From: DATATV01 sp035551355
GTDB lineage: Bacteria; Actinomycetota; Actinomycetes; Mycobacteriales; Pseudonocardiaceae
Reading direction: 5' to 3'
Length of the DNA stretch: 64,000 nucleotides
Assembly (NCBI GenBank): GCA_035551355.1
Contig: DASZNF010000017.1
Coordinates: 1-64,000, forward strand
Below the pieces are notes generated by a model. It had not been told where the DNA came from. It did not search any database and was given only the letters and a program-made list of their open reading frames with translations. The first letter of the stretch is position 1, and each line of letters begins with the position of its first letter. A program made the position numbers and the translations under genes. Shown piece by piece: positions 41,262 to 48,675 of the stretch.

Positions 41262-41289
41262 CTTTGCTACGAAAGCTTTGCTACGAAAG
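41262..41289. repeat. Perfect tandem 14-bp repeat upstream of the PPOX gene
   Basis: CTTTGCTACGAAAG occurs twice in direct succession (41262-41275, 41276-41289). Each unit is itself a partial dyad (CTTT...AAAG), so the pair can be read as two binding sites. It is just upstream of GTG 41244 on the minus strand, in a relatively AT-rich patch. Confidence 0.85.
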
Positions 41290-41354
41290 GAAAACTATTG
41301 CGACTAGCGGGAAACCGTTGCGGCTACGGGAGCCGGCGAGGCTTCGCGGGGAAC

Positions 41355-42053
41355 TCAGGCGCGGGCGATGCGGTCCAGCCATTCGGCCAGCAGCGTCTGC
41401 TCCGGCGCGGTCAGCGCGTCGGTCCGCCGTAACACCGCGCGCAGCGCGACCGCGGCGCCCACCGGCCCGGCATCGCCGCGCGCCGGCGCGTCGGTGGTGA
41501 TCGCGGCGATGACCGCCTCCCGGGCCAGCTCGGACAACGCCGGGTCGCGGGCGTCTTCCGGCATGGCCAGCAGCGCCAGCGTGGTGCCCATGCCGACGGC
41601 GTGTATCAGGTCCACCGCGCGCGGCACGTCCACCCGCAATCGACCGGTCGCGGCGACCGCCTCGACCTTCTCCACCAGGAACTCCATGGCGGTCACCAGG
41701 GCCGGTGGCTTGGGCCGGGGTCGCGGGTCGCCGTACATCAGTGCGTACAGACCAGGATTGGCCAGGCCGAACTCGACATTCTGGTCCCACCCCGCGCGCA
41801 GCGCCTCGACCGGATCCTCCTCCGCCTTGGGTTTCGTCTTGCTCGCCAGGTAGGCGGTGAATGCCGCGGTGGCCACCGCGTCCAGTAGGCCCTGCTTGTC
41901 ACCGAACAGGCGGTAGATGGTCGGCGCCTGCACCCCGGCGGCGGCGCTGACCGCCCGGGTGGACACGGCGTCGCGGCCACTTGTGGCCAATATTTCGGCC
42001 GCGGCGGTGACGATGCGCTCGCGGTGCTCGTCCGCGGGCCGGCCAACCTCCAT
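41355..42053 (-). CDS. TetR-family transcriptional regulator
   Basis: 232 residues. The N-terminal HTH is AVSTRAVSAAAGVQAPTIYRLFGDKQGLLD. The C-terminal ligand-binding domain includes LANPGLYALMYGDPRP, a stretch common among actinobacterial TetR proteins with the WHG-type domain. An 8-bp-arm palindrome 8 bp upstream of its ATG suggests autorepression. Other targets could include the PPOX gene immediately downstream on the same strand. Confidence 0.88.
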   Translation of the reverse strand: MEVGRPADEHRERIVTAAAEILATSGRDAVSTRAVSAAAGVQAPTIYRLFGDKQGLLDAVATAAFTAYLASKTKPKAEEDPVEALRAGWDQNVEFGLANPGLYALMYGDPRPRPKPPALVTAMEFLVEKVEAVAATGRLRVDVPRAVDLIHAVGMGTTLALLAMPEDARDPALSELAREAVIAAITTDAPARGDAGPVGAAVALRAVLRRTDALTAPEQTLLAEWLDRIARA

Positions 42054-42060
42054 GAATCAA

Positions 42061-42082
42061 CGATAACATAAATCTGTTATCG
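42061..42082. promoter_or_regulatory. TetR operator palindrome
   Basis: CGATAACA (42061-42068) and TGTTATCG (42075-42082) are perfect inverted arms with a 6-bp spacer, 8 bp upstream of the tetR start. The A/T-rich centre stands out from its surroundings. Confidence 0.78.
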
Positions 42083-42113
42083 CCGATCTAAGCAGGTCAG
42101 GTGGCCAGAACGG

Positions 42114-43076
42114 TCAGGTGGCGTCGTCGTAGCGGCTGGCCGGTTCCGGCTCAGCTTCCGGGATGGGCTCGGGCTCCGGGATCGGCGAGGCCTCGTCGTC
42201 GCGCAGACCCTCCCAGCCCTCGGCGACGCGCTGCGCCTCCTTGCGCCTGTCGTGCACCCGGGAGATCTGCACGGACAGCTCGAACAGCAGGGTCAGCCCG
42301 CCGGCCAGCGCGCACATGGAGATCGGGTCCTGGCCCGGCGTGGCGAACGCGGCGAACACGAAGATGCCGAAGATGATCCCGCGCCGCCAATGCCGCAGCC
42401 GCTCGTACTTCAGCATGCCGACCCGGTTGAGCATGACCACCAGCAGCGGCAGCTCGAAGCTGGCGCCGAAGATGACCAGCAGGTTCAGCATGAACCCGAC
42501 GTACTCGTCGGCGGCCAGCGCGGTGACGAAGGTGCCCGCACCGACGTTGGACAGGACCCTCAGGGCCTCCGGCACGACCAGGTAGGCCATCAGGGCGCCC
42601 GCGGTGAACAGGATCGCCGCGACGAACACGAAGGTCGCCGCGAACTTGCGTTCCTTCTTGTACAGCCCGGGCCCGATGAACGACCACACCTGGAACAGCC
42701 AGAACGGGCTGGTCAGCACCATGCCCATGGCGATGCCGACCTTGAGGCGAATGGTGAACGCCTCGAACGGCACCGTCTGCAGCAGCGCACAGGTGTGGTT
42801 GTCACCAAGGAACAGCCGCTGCTGCTGGGGCAGGTGACAGTAGGGCCCGATCATCAGGTCGCCCAGCGACGGGATCGGCCCGACGCGGACACCGAACCAG
42901 ATGAACCCGACGATCGCGCCGGCCAGGATCCACAACAGCGCGATACCCAGCCGCCTGCGCAGTTCGTACAGGTGCTCGACCAGGGTCATCGTGCCGTCGG
43001 GGTTCATCCGACGGTTCCTGCGCTGCCGAGCCTCGCGTTTACCGCCCCGTGGGCGGAACGGATTGCCCTCTGCCAC
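42114..43076 (-). CDS. tatC: Sec-independent protein translocase TatC
   Basis: 320 residues, six membrane helices. Family landmarks: TMTLVEHLYELRRRL at the cytoplasmic N-terminus (the twin-arginine-signal binding region), SFIGPGLYKKERK, the loop Glu in VPFEAF, and the F-A-T-P-G-Q-D-P loop before the last helices. The C-terminal extension is acidic/Pro-rich (EPEPIPEAEPEPASR), longer than in E. coli and frequent in actinobacteria. It forms the receptor part of the Tat export pore with TatA and TatB. GTG start, 54 bp downstream of tatA. TatB is not in this window. Confidence 0.96.
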   Translation of the reverse strand: MAEGNPFRPRGGKREARQRRNRRMNPDGTMTLVEHLYELRRRLGIALLWILAGAIVGFIWFGVRVGPIPSLGDLMIGPYCHLPQQQRLFLGDNHTCALLQTVPFEAFTIRLKVGIAMGMVLTSPFWLFQVWSFIGPGLYKKERKFAATFVFVAAILFTAGALMAYLVVPEALRVLSNVGAGTFVTALAADEYVGFMLNLLVIFGASFELPLLVVMLNRVGMLKYERLRHWRRGIIFGIFVFAAFATPGQDPISMCALAGGLTLLFELSVQISRVHDRRKEAQRVAEGWEGLRDDEASPIPEPEPIPEAEPEPASRYDDAT

Positions 43077-43130
43077 GTCGTCCGTTCCTTGTCAGTGCCG
43101 GTGGGGCCACCACCGGCACCCCCGGTCAGC

Positions 43131-43475
43131 TCAGTGCTGCTGTTGCTGCGGCTCGCTCTGCTGCTGCGGCTGCTGCTGCGGCGCCGGGGTCTGCTGCGGC
43201 TGAACCGGCTGCTGCTGCGCGGGCGCGATCTGCTGCGGCGGGGCCTGGTACGCATTCGGGTTCGGGAAACCCGAGCCGTTCTGCGCGGCCTCGTTGGCCT
43301 GCGTCCCCTGGTTGGTGTCCTTCTCGTCTTCCCGCAGGCTGCGGGTCTCGGACTTGAAGATCTGCAGCGACCGGCCAAGGCCGCGGGCCGCGTCCGGGAG
43401 CCGCTTCGCACCGAAGAGCAGAATGATCAACACCGCGATGATCAACAGGTGCGGCCAGCCAAATCCGTTAAGCAC
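43131..43475 (-). CDS. tatA: Sec-independent protein translocase TatA
   Basis: 114 residues. Short N-terminal membrane helix (HLLIIAVLIILLFGAKRLP) with the F-G-x-K-x-L-P hinge, amphipathic helix DAARGLGRSLQIFKSE, and a long Gln/Pro-rich tail from residue about 75 ending QQQQH. The tail is longer and more Gln-rich than usual. TatA oligomers make the pore for folded proteins. Overlaps the upstream small membrane-protein gene by 8 bp. Confidence 0.95.
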   Translation of the reverse strand: MLNGFGWPHLLIIAVLIILLFGAKRLPDAARGLGRSLQIFKSETRSLREDEKDTNQGTQANEAAQNGSGFPNPNAYQAPPQQIAPAQQQPVQPQQTPAPQQQPQQQSEPQQQQH

Positions 43476-43731
43476 GGTGGTCCTCCCGTTCTAGGCTGCC
43501 CTTGACTGTACGCGGATGATCCCGGCCAAGACCATCCCGTCGGAACTCGGCTATCGCGATACCCAGCGCCGCGCGCCGGGCCCGGATCAGTCCGAAGCGG
43601 GCCGTCAGGAAGTCCTCCAGCCAACCGCGGACCATGCCGAACCGGCGCAGCGCCCGCGCCAACATGATCCCGAGGGCAGCCAGCACCAGGATCGCGATCA
43701 CGAGCAGCACGCCAATGAGCAGGTAGGGCAC
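43468..43731 (-). CDS. Small single-helix membrane protein of unknown function
   Basis: 87 residues with one N-terminal hydrophobic segment (MPYLLIGVLLVIAILVLAALG) followed by a basic amphipathic region ALRRFGMVRGWLEDFLTARFGLIRARR. The layout, a short membrane helix then an amphipathic basic helix, is loosely like TatA/TatB but without the FG-x-x-LP hinge. It sits between pafC (18-bp gap) and tatA (8-bp overlap), so it is co-expressed with them. I know no counterpart between these genes in M. tuberculosis. Confidence 0.72.
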   Translation of the reverse strand: MPYLLIGVLLVIAILVLAALGIMLARALRRFGMVRGWLEDFLTARFGLIRARRAALGIAIAEFRRDGLGRDHPRTVKGSLEREDHRA

Positions 43732-43749
43732 CGGGAGAGCCTAGCGGTT

Positions 43750-44721
43750 TCAGGTTGCCGGAAGGTGTTCCGATCGGTCCAGGGCCTGTCGGGCGCGTGA
43801 CATCACCGCGTCCCGCAGTTCCGCGGGCTCCTCGACCCGCACCTCACCGGCCTGCCCGAGCACCAGCCGGACCAGCCAGGCCGGGTCGGTGTAGCGCATG
43901 ACCACCCGGGCCCGGCCGCCGTCCAGCTCGGTCAGCTCGTCCACCGGGTAGTACTCGGCGACCCAGCGCGCGTCCGGAGCCAGCAGAAGCGTGGCCTCCC
44001 GCTGGTCGGGGGCGGGCTGGTAGAGGCCCTCGGACACGTCGTGCGGCTGCGCGTCCGGCGGCGGGGAGGCCGCCTCGGCCAGTTCCTCCACCTCGTCGAC
44101 GCGGTCCAGCCGGAACAACCGCACGCCCTCGGCCAGCCGGCACCACGCCTCCAGGTAGCTGCGGCCCTCGACCAGCAGTAGCCGCATGGGGTCCACAGTG
44201 CGGTCGGTGATGGCGTCCCGGGAGGCGGTGTAGTAGCGAATGCGCAGCGCGCGGCCACGGGTCATGGCCTGCTGAATTGCCTGCCGGGTGCGGCCGGTGG
44301 CCTCGTTCTCCCGCATGGCCAGCCCGACCACCACGCCGGCCGGCTGGGCCTGGCCGACCGCGGACTCGATCTTCACCAGCGCCCGGCCCACCGCCTCGGT
44401 GTCCACCACACCCGGGGTGTCGGCCAGCGCGCGCAGCGCGACCAGCAGCGCGGTGGCCTCGGCCGCGGTCAGCCGCAGCGGACGGCGCATGCCGGCGTCG
44501 TAGGTGACGGTGATGGTGTCGCCCTCGAACGACAGGTCGATCAGGTCGCCGGGACCGTAGCCGGGCAGCCCGCACATCCACAGCAGCTCCAGGTCGCGGC
44601 GCAGCTGCTTGCCGGTCACCCCGAAATCGGCGGCGGCCTCCTCGACCGGAATGCCCGGCCGCGCGATCAGGTACGGCACCAGCGCCAGCAGCCGCGGCAG
44701 CCGGTCGGTGGCCGCGCTCAT
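43750..44721 (-). CDS. pafC: WYL-domain transcriptional activator PafC
   Basis: 323 residues from ATG 44721 overlapping pafB by 4 bp. N-terminal winged HTH (PVEEAAADFGVTGKQLRRDLELLWMCG), central WYL domain (ALRIRYYTASRDAITDRTVDP, then EGRSYLEAWCRLAEGVRLFRLDRV), and the C-terminal WCX domain (VVMRYTDPAWLVRLVLGQ). With PafB it forms the heterodimer that activates RecA-independent DNA-damage genes in mycobacteria. It was named as a proteasome accessory factor only from its location. Downstream genes are the small membrane protein and tatA-tatC. Confidence 0.94.
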   Translation of the reverse strand: MSAATDRLPRLLALVPYLIARPGIPVEEAAADFGVTGKQLRRDLELLWMCGLPGYGPGDLIDLSFEGDTITVTYDAGMRRPLRLTAAEATALLVALRALADTPGVVDTEAVGRALVKIESAVGQAQPAGVVVGLAMRENEATGRTRQAIQQAMTRGRALRIRYYTASRDAITDRTVDPMRLLLVEGRSYLEAWCRLAEGVRLFRLDRVDEVEELAEAASPPPDAQPHDVSEGLYQPAPDQREATLLLAPDARWVAEYYPVDELTELDGGRARVVMRYTDPAWLVRLVLGQAGEVRVEEPAELRDAVMSRARQALDRSEHLPAT

Positions 44722-45698
44722 CGGCCCCTCCCCTGGTCCAGCACGCCCAGCAGGTGGTCGCGCACGCTCTTGCGGAGCACCTCGGGCTCCAGCACGAGCA
44801 CATCCGGCCCGTGCCCGGCGATCCAGCCCGCCGCCGAGTCCGGGTGGTAGAGCTCGATGTCCACCTCGTCCCCGGGAACCCCGTCGACGTCCCGGGAACC
44901 GACCACGGTGGCCTGCCTGCGCACCCCCTGGGCGCGCCCCCTGGCCACCCACAGCCGGGCCATGGTGGCCGGGCGGCGCTCCTCCGGCCCGCCCAGCACG
45001 TACTCCATCAGGTTCACCCCGGGCGGCCGGGCCACCTCGCCCGGACGGCCCACGGTCCTGACCTCACCGGCGATGCGGGACAGTCGGAAGCAGCGTGGCG
45101 CCTGTCTGTCCCGGTCCTGGCCCACCAGGTACCAGCGGCTGCGCCAGGACACCACGCCCCACGGCTCCACGGTGCGCAGTCTCAGCTCGGCCGGCGCGGG
45201 CCGGCGGTAGGGGAAGCTCACGGCCTGCCCGTCCTGCACCGCGGCCAGCAGCGGCCCGAACGCGGGCTCGGACGCGCGAACCTTGGGCTCCACGGTGGCC
45301 GGAGCGGCCTCGTCCACGTCGACCCCGGCCGCGCGCAGCTTCAGCAACGCCCCGTGCGCCGCGCCGGTGAGTTCGGGCGAGTCCCACAGCCGGACCGCGA
45401 GCGCGACCGCGGCGGCCTCGTCCGGTTCCAGGTCGATCTCGCCGAGTTCGTAGTCCCGGCGGGCGATGCGGTAGCCGTCCACCGAGTCGAAGGCGGAGTT
45501 GCGACCGGTTTCCAACGGGACCCCGAGGTCGCGAAGTTCGGCCTTGTCCCGTTCGAACATGCGGAAGAAGGCCTCGTCAGTAGGCGCGTCGGCGTAGCCG
45601 GGCACGATCCCCCGAATCCGCTCGGCGTTGAGGTACGACCGAGTGGACAGCAGGCACAGCACCAGGTTGACCAGCCGTTCGGCGCGTGCGGTTGACAC
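44718..45698 (-). CDS. pafB: WYL-domain transcriptional activator PafB
   Basis: 326 residues from GTG 45698 (MSTARAERLVNLVLCLLSTR). HTH in the first 60 residues (SYLNAERIRGIVPGYADAP), WYL domain (FPYRRPAPAELRLRTVEPWG, then SRWYLVGQDRDRQAPRCFRLSRI), WCX domain at the C-terminus. Usually pafB follows pafA directly. Here about 3 kb carrying three divergent genes separates them, so pafBC must have its own promoter in the 125-bp gap upstream. Confidence 0.94.
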   Translation of the reverse strand: MSTARAERLVNLVLCLLSTRSYLNAERIRGIVPGYADAPTDEAFFRMFERDKAELRDLGVPLETGRNSAFDSVDGYRIARRDYELGEIDLEPDEAAAVALAVRLWDSPELTGAAHGALLKLRAAGVDVDEAAPATVEPKVRASEPAFGPLLAAVQDGQAVSFPYRRPAPAELRLRTVEPWGVVSWRSRWYLVGQDRDRQAPRCFRLSRIAGEVRTVGRPGEVARPPGVNLMEYVLGGPEERRPATMARLWVARGRAQGVRRQATVVGSRDVDGVPGDEVDIELYHPDSAAGWIAGHGPDVLVLEPEVLRKSVRDHLLGVLDQGRGR

Positions 45699-45823
45699 GG
45701 CAGCACGATAACGCTCGCCGGGTCCCCGATGTGCCGCGACCGGCGGATAACTCGCTGACATGTTCGAATGAATCCCCGGCATGTTCGAGTGGAGCCACGT
45801 GCCCCAAGCGCTACTCTCCGTGG

Positions 45824-46459
45824 GTGCGCAGCTCGGTGACCGGGACAAGGACGGCAGGTCCGCTGCGCGCGCCCGGCTGGATGAGCGAGGCTGAACCGCC
45901 GCGTGACCCTGGCCGCAGGAGCGTGACAGGCGCCGTGCGCGCGCTCGGCAAGTGGAGCCCGGTCGGCGTGCCGCGCGGGCCTGGCCGGACGCGCGTGGCG
46001 GGTCCGTTGTGCGCGCTCGCGGTGTTGCTGGGCCTGATCGCCATGCACGGCCTGCCGTTCGCGGCGGGTGGCTGCGCCGACAGCTCGATGACCATCGTCG
46101 ACACCGTCTCGGGGGCTCTCCCCGGCACGGCACCGGCCATGGCGAGCGTCAGCGGGGCCATGTCCGCTGTCAGCGAACCGCCTGCCGCGGCGTCGCTGAC
46201 GCGCATGATCACCATGGCCGCCTCCGCGACTGGCTCGATGGCTACCGGCGGCACGACGGGTCCGGCCATGCAGATGGCCAGCTGCCTGTCCCTCACCCCG
46301 GACCACCCCACCGCGCCCACCATCCCCCAGCTGGCGCTGCTCGCCTTCCTGGCCGTGGTCGCGGCCCCGCATCTCCGGCTCCGTCCGGTGCGCACCGAGC
46401 GCGCCCCACCGGACTCCGGCGCCGATCTCCTTCTCCGGGTGTGCGTCTCGCGGACGTGA
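45824..46459 (+). CDS. Small Cys/Met-containing membrane protein (DUF6153-like)
   Basis: About 211 residues from GTG 45824; ATG 45881 and others further in are alternatives. It has one hydrophobic helix (CALAVLLGLIAMHGLPFAA) with an M-H pair, then a Met/Ala/Ser-rich extracellular segment with three Cys, and a second helix (PQLALLAFLAVVAAPHL) followed by a cytoplasmic tail. The layout resembles actinobacterial DUF6153 proteins, which often occur beside metal-related genes. It is followed at 51 bp by a lipoprotein and a permease gene, all facing opposite to the proteasome genes. Metal involvement is inferred from Met/His content and neighbours. Confidence 0.5.
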   Translation: MRSSVTGTRTAGPLRAPGWMSEAEPPRDPGRRSVTGAVRALGKWSPVGVPRGPGRTRVAGPLCALAVLLGLIAMHGLPFAAGGCADSSMTIVDTVSGALPGTAPAMASVSGAMSAVSEPPAAASLTRMITMAASATGSMATGGTTGPAMQMASCLSLTPDHPTAPTIPQLALLAFLAVVAAPHLRLRPVRTERAPPDSGADLLLRVCVSRT

Positions 46460-46510
46460 GCGGGCGGGTCTCCCCCGCCCCCGTTCCGCACTTCCAGAGA
46501 GGTTCCGCAC

Positions 46511-47374
46511 GTGTCCATCCGCGTGTCCGCGCGCCGGCTGTCCGGTGTGCTGTTGATCAGCGCCCTGCTATTGGCCGGTTGTGGCCAGTCGAACGCCGCG
46601 ACCACTCCCGCCTCGACGACCGGTATGTCTGATATGCCCGGCGACGAGCCGATGCCCCCGGGCAACGGCCTGGCCCCGACCATCACCGGCTACACCTTCG
46701 CGCCCACCACCACCGACCTCACGCCGAACAGCCCGGGCCCGTTCACCTTCACGATCACCGGCCCGGACGGCAATCCGGTCACCCAGTTCGAGCCGGAGCA
46801 GTCCGAGCTGCTGCACTTCTACCTGATCCGCTCGGACCTGACCGCGTTCGCGCACCTGCACCCGTCGCTGGCCGCGGACGGCACCTGGACGGTCTCGCTG
46901 CCCGCGCTCGGACCAGGCGCCTACCGGGCGTACGTCATGTTCAACACGCCCGATCCGGCGGGCAAACCGCTGCCGTTCGTGCTGTCCCGCCCGTTGACCG
47001 TGCCGGGCACCGGCAGTGTCACCCCGCTGCCCGCGGCCTCCCCCACCGCGTCCGTGGACGGCTACACCCTGACCCTGTCCGGCCGGCCGACGACGGGCAT
47101 GGCCACGCCGTTGACCCTGGACGTGACCAAGGACGGCCGGCCGGTGACCGACCTGCAGCCCTATCTGGACAGTTACGCCCACCTGTCCGCGTTCCACGCG
47201 GGCGACCTGGCGTTCGCCCACCTGCACCCGGAGGGCACGGCCAACGGTGATCACGGAGGTCCGAAGCTGACCTTCGACGCGTCCTTCCCGAGCAAGGGCG
47301 CGTGGCGGATGTTCGTGCAGTTCCAGACGGCGAACACGCTGCACACGGCCGTGTTCACGGTCACAGTGGGATAA
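46511..47374 (+). CDS. Secreted lipoprotein with repeated HLHP motifs, metal-module candidate
   Basis: 287 residues. Signal peptide with lipobox LLLAGC (Cys about residue 24), then a Met/Pro/Asp-rich linker (MSDMPGDEPMPPGNG). The first domain (about 55-155) carries LLHFYLIRSDLTAFAHLHP, and the second (about 175-287) SYAHLSAFHAGDLAFAHLHP. The two domains look like a duplicated beta-sandwich, each with a clustered-histidine H-x-H strand that could bind copper or another soft metal. GTG 46511 start. Located directly before a DUF318-type permease; I infer extracellular metal capture. Confidence 0.75.
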   Translation: MSIRVSARRLSGVLLISALLLAGCGQSNAATTPASTTGMSDMPGDEPMPPGNGLAPTITGYTFAPTTTDLTPNSPGPFTFTITGPDGNPVTQFEPEQSELLHFYLIRSDLTAFAHLHPSLAADGTWTVSLPALGPGAYRAYVMFNTPDPAGKPLPFVLSRPLTVPGTGSVTPLPAASPTASVDGYTLTLSGRPTTGMATPLTLDVTKDGRPVTDLQPYLDSYAHLSAFHAGDLAFAHLHPEGTANGDHGGPKLTFDASFPSKGAWRMFVQFQTANTLHTAVFTVTVG

Positions 47375-47382
47375 ATCGAAAA

Positions 47383-47419
47383 GGGGTGGGGGTATACAGG
47401 AAACGGATACCCCCACCCC
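47383..47419 (+). terminator. 13-bp perfect stem-loop between lipoprotein and permease
   Basis: GGGGTGGGGGTAT (47383-47395) and ATACCCCCACCCC (47407-47419) pair without mismatch around an 11-nt loop, 8 bp after the lipoprotein stop and 15 bp before the permease start. It could terminate or attenuate transcription, stabilise the upstream mRNA, or serve as a regulator site. The permease Shine-Dalgarno (CTGGAGG) lies just outside it. Confidence 0.6.
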
Positions 47420-47434
47420 GTATCTGGAGGCGGT

Positions 47435-48580
47435 ATGCGCGCGCTGGCGATGATCGGCTCGATGGCCTGGGAGATCCTCTGGGCCCTGATCCTGGGCTTC
47501 GGCCTGTCCGCGATCGTGCAGGCGGTGGTGCGCAAGTCGACCGTGGTCCGGCTGCTGGGCGACCACCGCCCGCGCACCCTGGCCGTGGCGGCCGGTCTCG
47601 GCGCCGCCTCCTCGTCGTGCTCGTATGCCGCGGTGGCGCTGGCGAGATCGTTGTTCCGCAAGGGCGCCGACTTCACCGCGGCGATCGCGTTCCAGATCGC
47701 GTCCACCAACCTGGTGATCGAACTGGGCGTGATCCTGGCGCTGCTGATGGGCTGGCAGTTCACCGTCGCCGAGTTCGTCGGCGGCCCGGTGATGATCGCC
47801 GTCCTGGCCCTGCTGTTCGCCCGTATATTGCGGAAACGGCACATCGACGCCGCGCGCGAGCAGGCCGATCACGGGCTGGCCGGGTCGATGGAAGGCCATG
47901 CCGCGATGGACATGTCAGTGGCCGGGGACGGCCCGTTCTGGCGAAGGTTGTTGTCCGCCAACGGTTTCCGCGCGGTGGCCGACGTGTTCGTGATGGAGTG
48001 GGCGGCGATCTGGCGCGACCTGGTGATCGGCCTGGTGATCGCCGGAGTGATCGCGGCGTACGTGCCGGACTCGTTCTGGCAGGGGTTCTTCCTGTCCGGG
48101 CATCCGGTGGCGTCGAGCGTGTGGGGCCCACTGATCGGGCCGTTGGTGGCCGTGCTGAGTTTTGTGTGCTCGATCGGGAATGTGCCGCTTGCGGTGGTGT
48201 TGTGGACCGGCGGAATCAGTTTCGGCGGCGTGGTGGCATTCATCTTCGCCGATCTCATTATTCTGCCGATCCTGAACATTTACCGGAAGTACTACGGAAA
48301 TCGGATGGCTGCGATACTGGGCGGTGCGCTGTACCTGACGGCCGCCGTCGCCGGTTACGTCGTGGAGCTCGTTTTCCGTGCCCTGCACTGGATTCCGGCG
48401 CGGACGAGCGCCCACCTGCCGACCGGCGGAGTGTCCTGGAACTACACGACGTGGCTGAACATAGTGTTCGTTGCCATCGCGGCAATCCTGGTCATCCGCT
48501 TCATCCGTTCGGGAAACCTCCCCATGCTCCGCATGATGAACGGCTCCCCCGATTCCGGCGAACACGAACATCACCACTGA
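47435..48580 (+). CDS. DUF318/ArsP-family permease with His/Met-rich loop
   Basis: 381 residues of the predicted-permease family that includes ArsP. Eight or so membrane helices in two halves, with the paired motifs GAASSSCSYAAVALARSLF and VCSIGNVPLAVVLWTGGISF. The cytoplasmic loop has DHGLAGSMEGHAAMDMSVAG and the C-terminus ends EHEHHH, both rich in soft-metal ligands. Family members export organoarsenicals or other metal species. Here I infer metal or metalloid export with the upstream lipoprotein. ATG 47435 has a CTGGAGG site. Confidence 0.85.
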   Translation: MRALAMIGSMAWEILWALILGFGLSAIVQAVVRKSTVVRLLGDHRPRTLAVAAGLGAASSSCSYAAVALARSLFRKGADFTAAIAFQIASTNLVIELGVILALLMGWQFTVAEFVGGPVMIAVLALLFARILRKRHIDAAREQADHGLAGSMEGHAAMDMSVAGDGPFWRRLLSANGFRAVADVFVMEWAAIWRDLVIGLVIAGVIAAYVPDSFWQGFFLSGHPVASSVWGPLIGPLVAVLSFVCSIGNVPLAVVLWTGGISFGGVVAFIFADLIILPILNIYRKYYGNRMAAILGGALYLTAAVAGYVVELVFRALHWIPARTSAHLPTGGVSWNYTTWLNIVFVAIAAILVIRFIRSGNLPMLRMMNGSPDSGEHEHHH

Positions 48581-48632
48581 AACATATCGCCCGATCGTGG
48601 AAAACCGGGGAGGGTTACGTCCAGATAGCGCG

Positions 48633-48668
48633 AAACCCGCGAGGCGGCCGTCCGACCGTGTCGCGGGT
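48633..48668. terminator. Hairpin between convergent permease and pafA
   Basis: AACCCGCGA (48633-48641) and TCGCGGGTT (48660-48668) form a 9-bp perfect stem with an 18-nt loop, 8 bp from the pafA stop. Suited to stop transcription from both sides. Confidence 0.6.
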
Positions 48669-48675
48669 TGACTTC

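Noticed and set aside
47383..47419. CsoR copper-repressor operator
   Set aside because: Half-sites resemble ATACCCC but are arranged tail-to-tail (GGGGTAT first), the reverse of the usual site, and no csoR gene is in the window. Recorded as a hairpin instead.
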